A stretch of 31,766 bases of DNA from Rubrolithibacter sp043763625. GTDB taxonomy: Bacteria > Bacteroidota > Bacteroidia > Sphingobacteriales > Sphingobacteriaceae. Below, one piece after another: positions 31,766 to 31,766 of this stretch. Where the stretch lies: NCBI GenBank assembly GCA_043763625.1, contig JAYULL010000141.1, forward strand, positions 1 through 31,766, in the 5' to 3' direction. Every line of letters starts with the position of its first letter. Position 1 is the stretch's first letter. The translations under genes were made by a program, and so were the position numbers. The notes below the pieces were generated by a model. It was given only the letters and a program-made list of their open reading frames with translations. It ran no database searches and was not told the origin of the DNA.

Positions 31766-31766
31766 A

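Overview
The window looks like a piece of a Bacteroidota chromosome, probably from the Sphingobacteriia/Chitinophagia side of the phylum. The evidence is a GldJ and PorV pair (gliding / type IX secretion), a Bacteroidota-style exbB-exbD-exbD-tonB cluster, a complete 14-gene nuo locus with a short NuoG, A-rich rather than Shine-Dalgarno leaders, and several perfect TAnnTTTG promoter boxes. No transposase, integrase, CRISPR array, rRNA or tRNA was recognised. This is ordinary, well-organised core genome.

Layout. (1) 2-301: 3' end of a SUI1/YciH translation factor gene. (2) 616-6426: envelope-energisation cluster, exbB, exbD, exbD, tonB, a small membrane protein, a PstS-like lipoprotein and a TPR protein. 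A strong terminator-like hairpin lies between exbB and the first exbD, and another lies in the 5' part of the small gene. (3) 6511-19595: nuoA to nuoN, all subunits of respiratory complex I on one strand, with a probable promoter before nuoA and a second before nuoJ. Degenerate 7-bp repeats abut nuoG and nuoI. (4) 19647-23553: housekeeping run with DedA, inorganic pyrophosphatase, a CNNM/CorC-type protein, RsmE and a DUF4159 protein. (5) 23601-27171: gldJ (minus) facing away from porV-ispF (plus). (6) 27157-27330: a small minus-strand FeoB-associated Cys-rich membrane protein. (7) 27447-29258: typA/bipA. (8) 29340-31306: a polysaccharide flippase and a translationally coupled methyltransferase-like gene. 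(9) 31490-31765: 3' part of a YceI-family gene on the minus strand.

How the genes fit together. Complex I builds the proton motive force. ExbB/ExbD use it to drive TonB-dependent transport across the outer membrane. GldJ and PorV belong to the gliding/type IX secretion machinery, which also works in the envelope. The flippase and methyltransferase probably serve surface glycan synthesis. No clearly undescribed multi-gene system was found. The points most worth checking are regulatory: the hairpin inside the exbB operon, the in-frame hairpin after tonB, the heptad repeats touching start codons, and promoter boxes so close to start codons that leaderless transcripts are likely.
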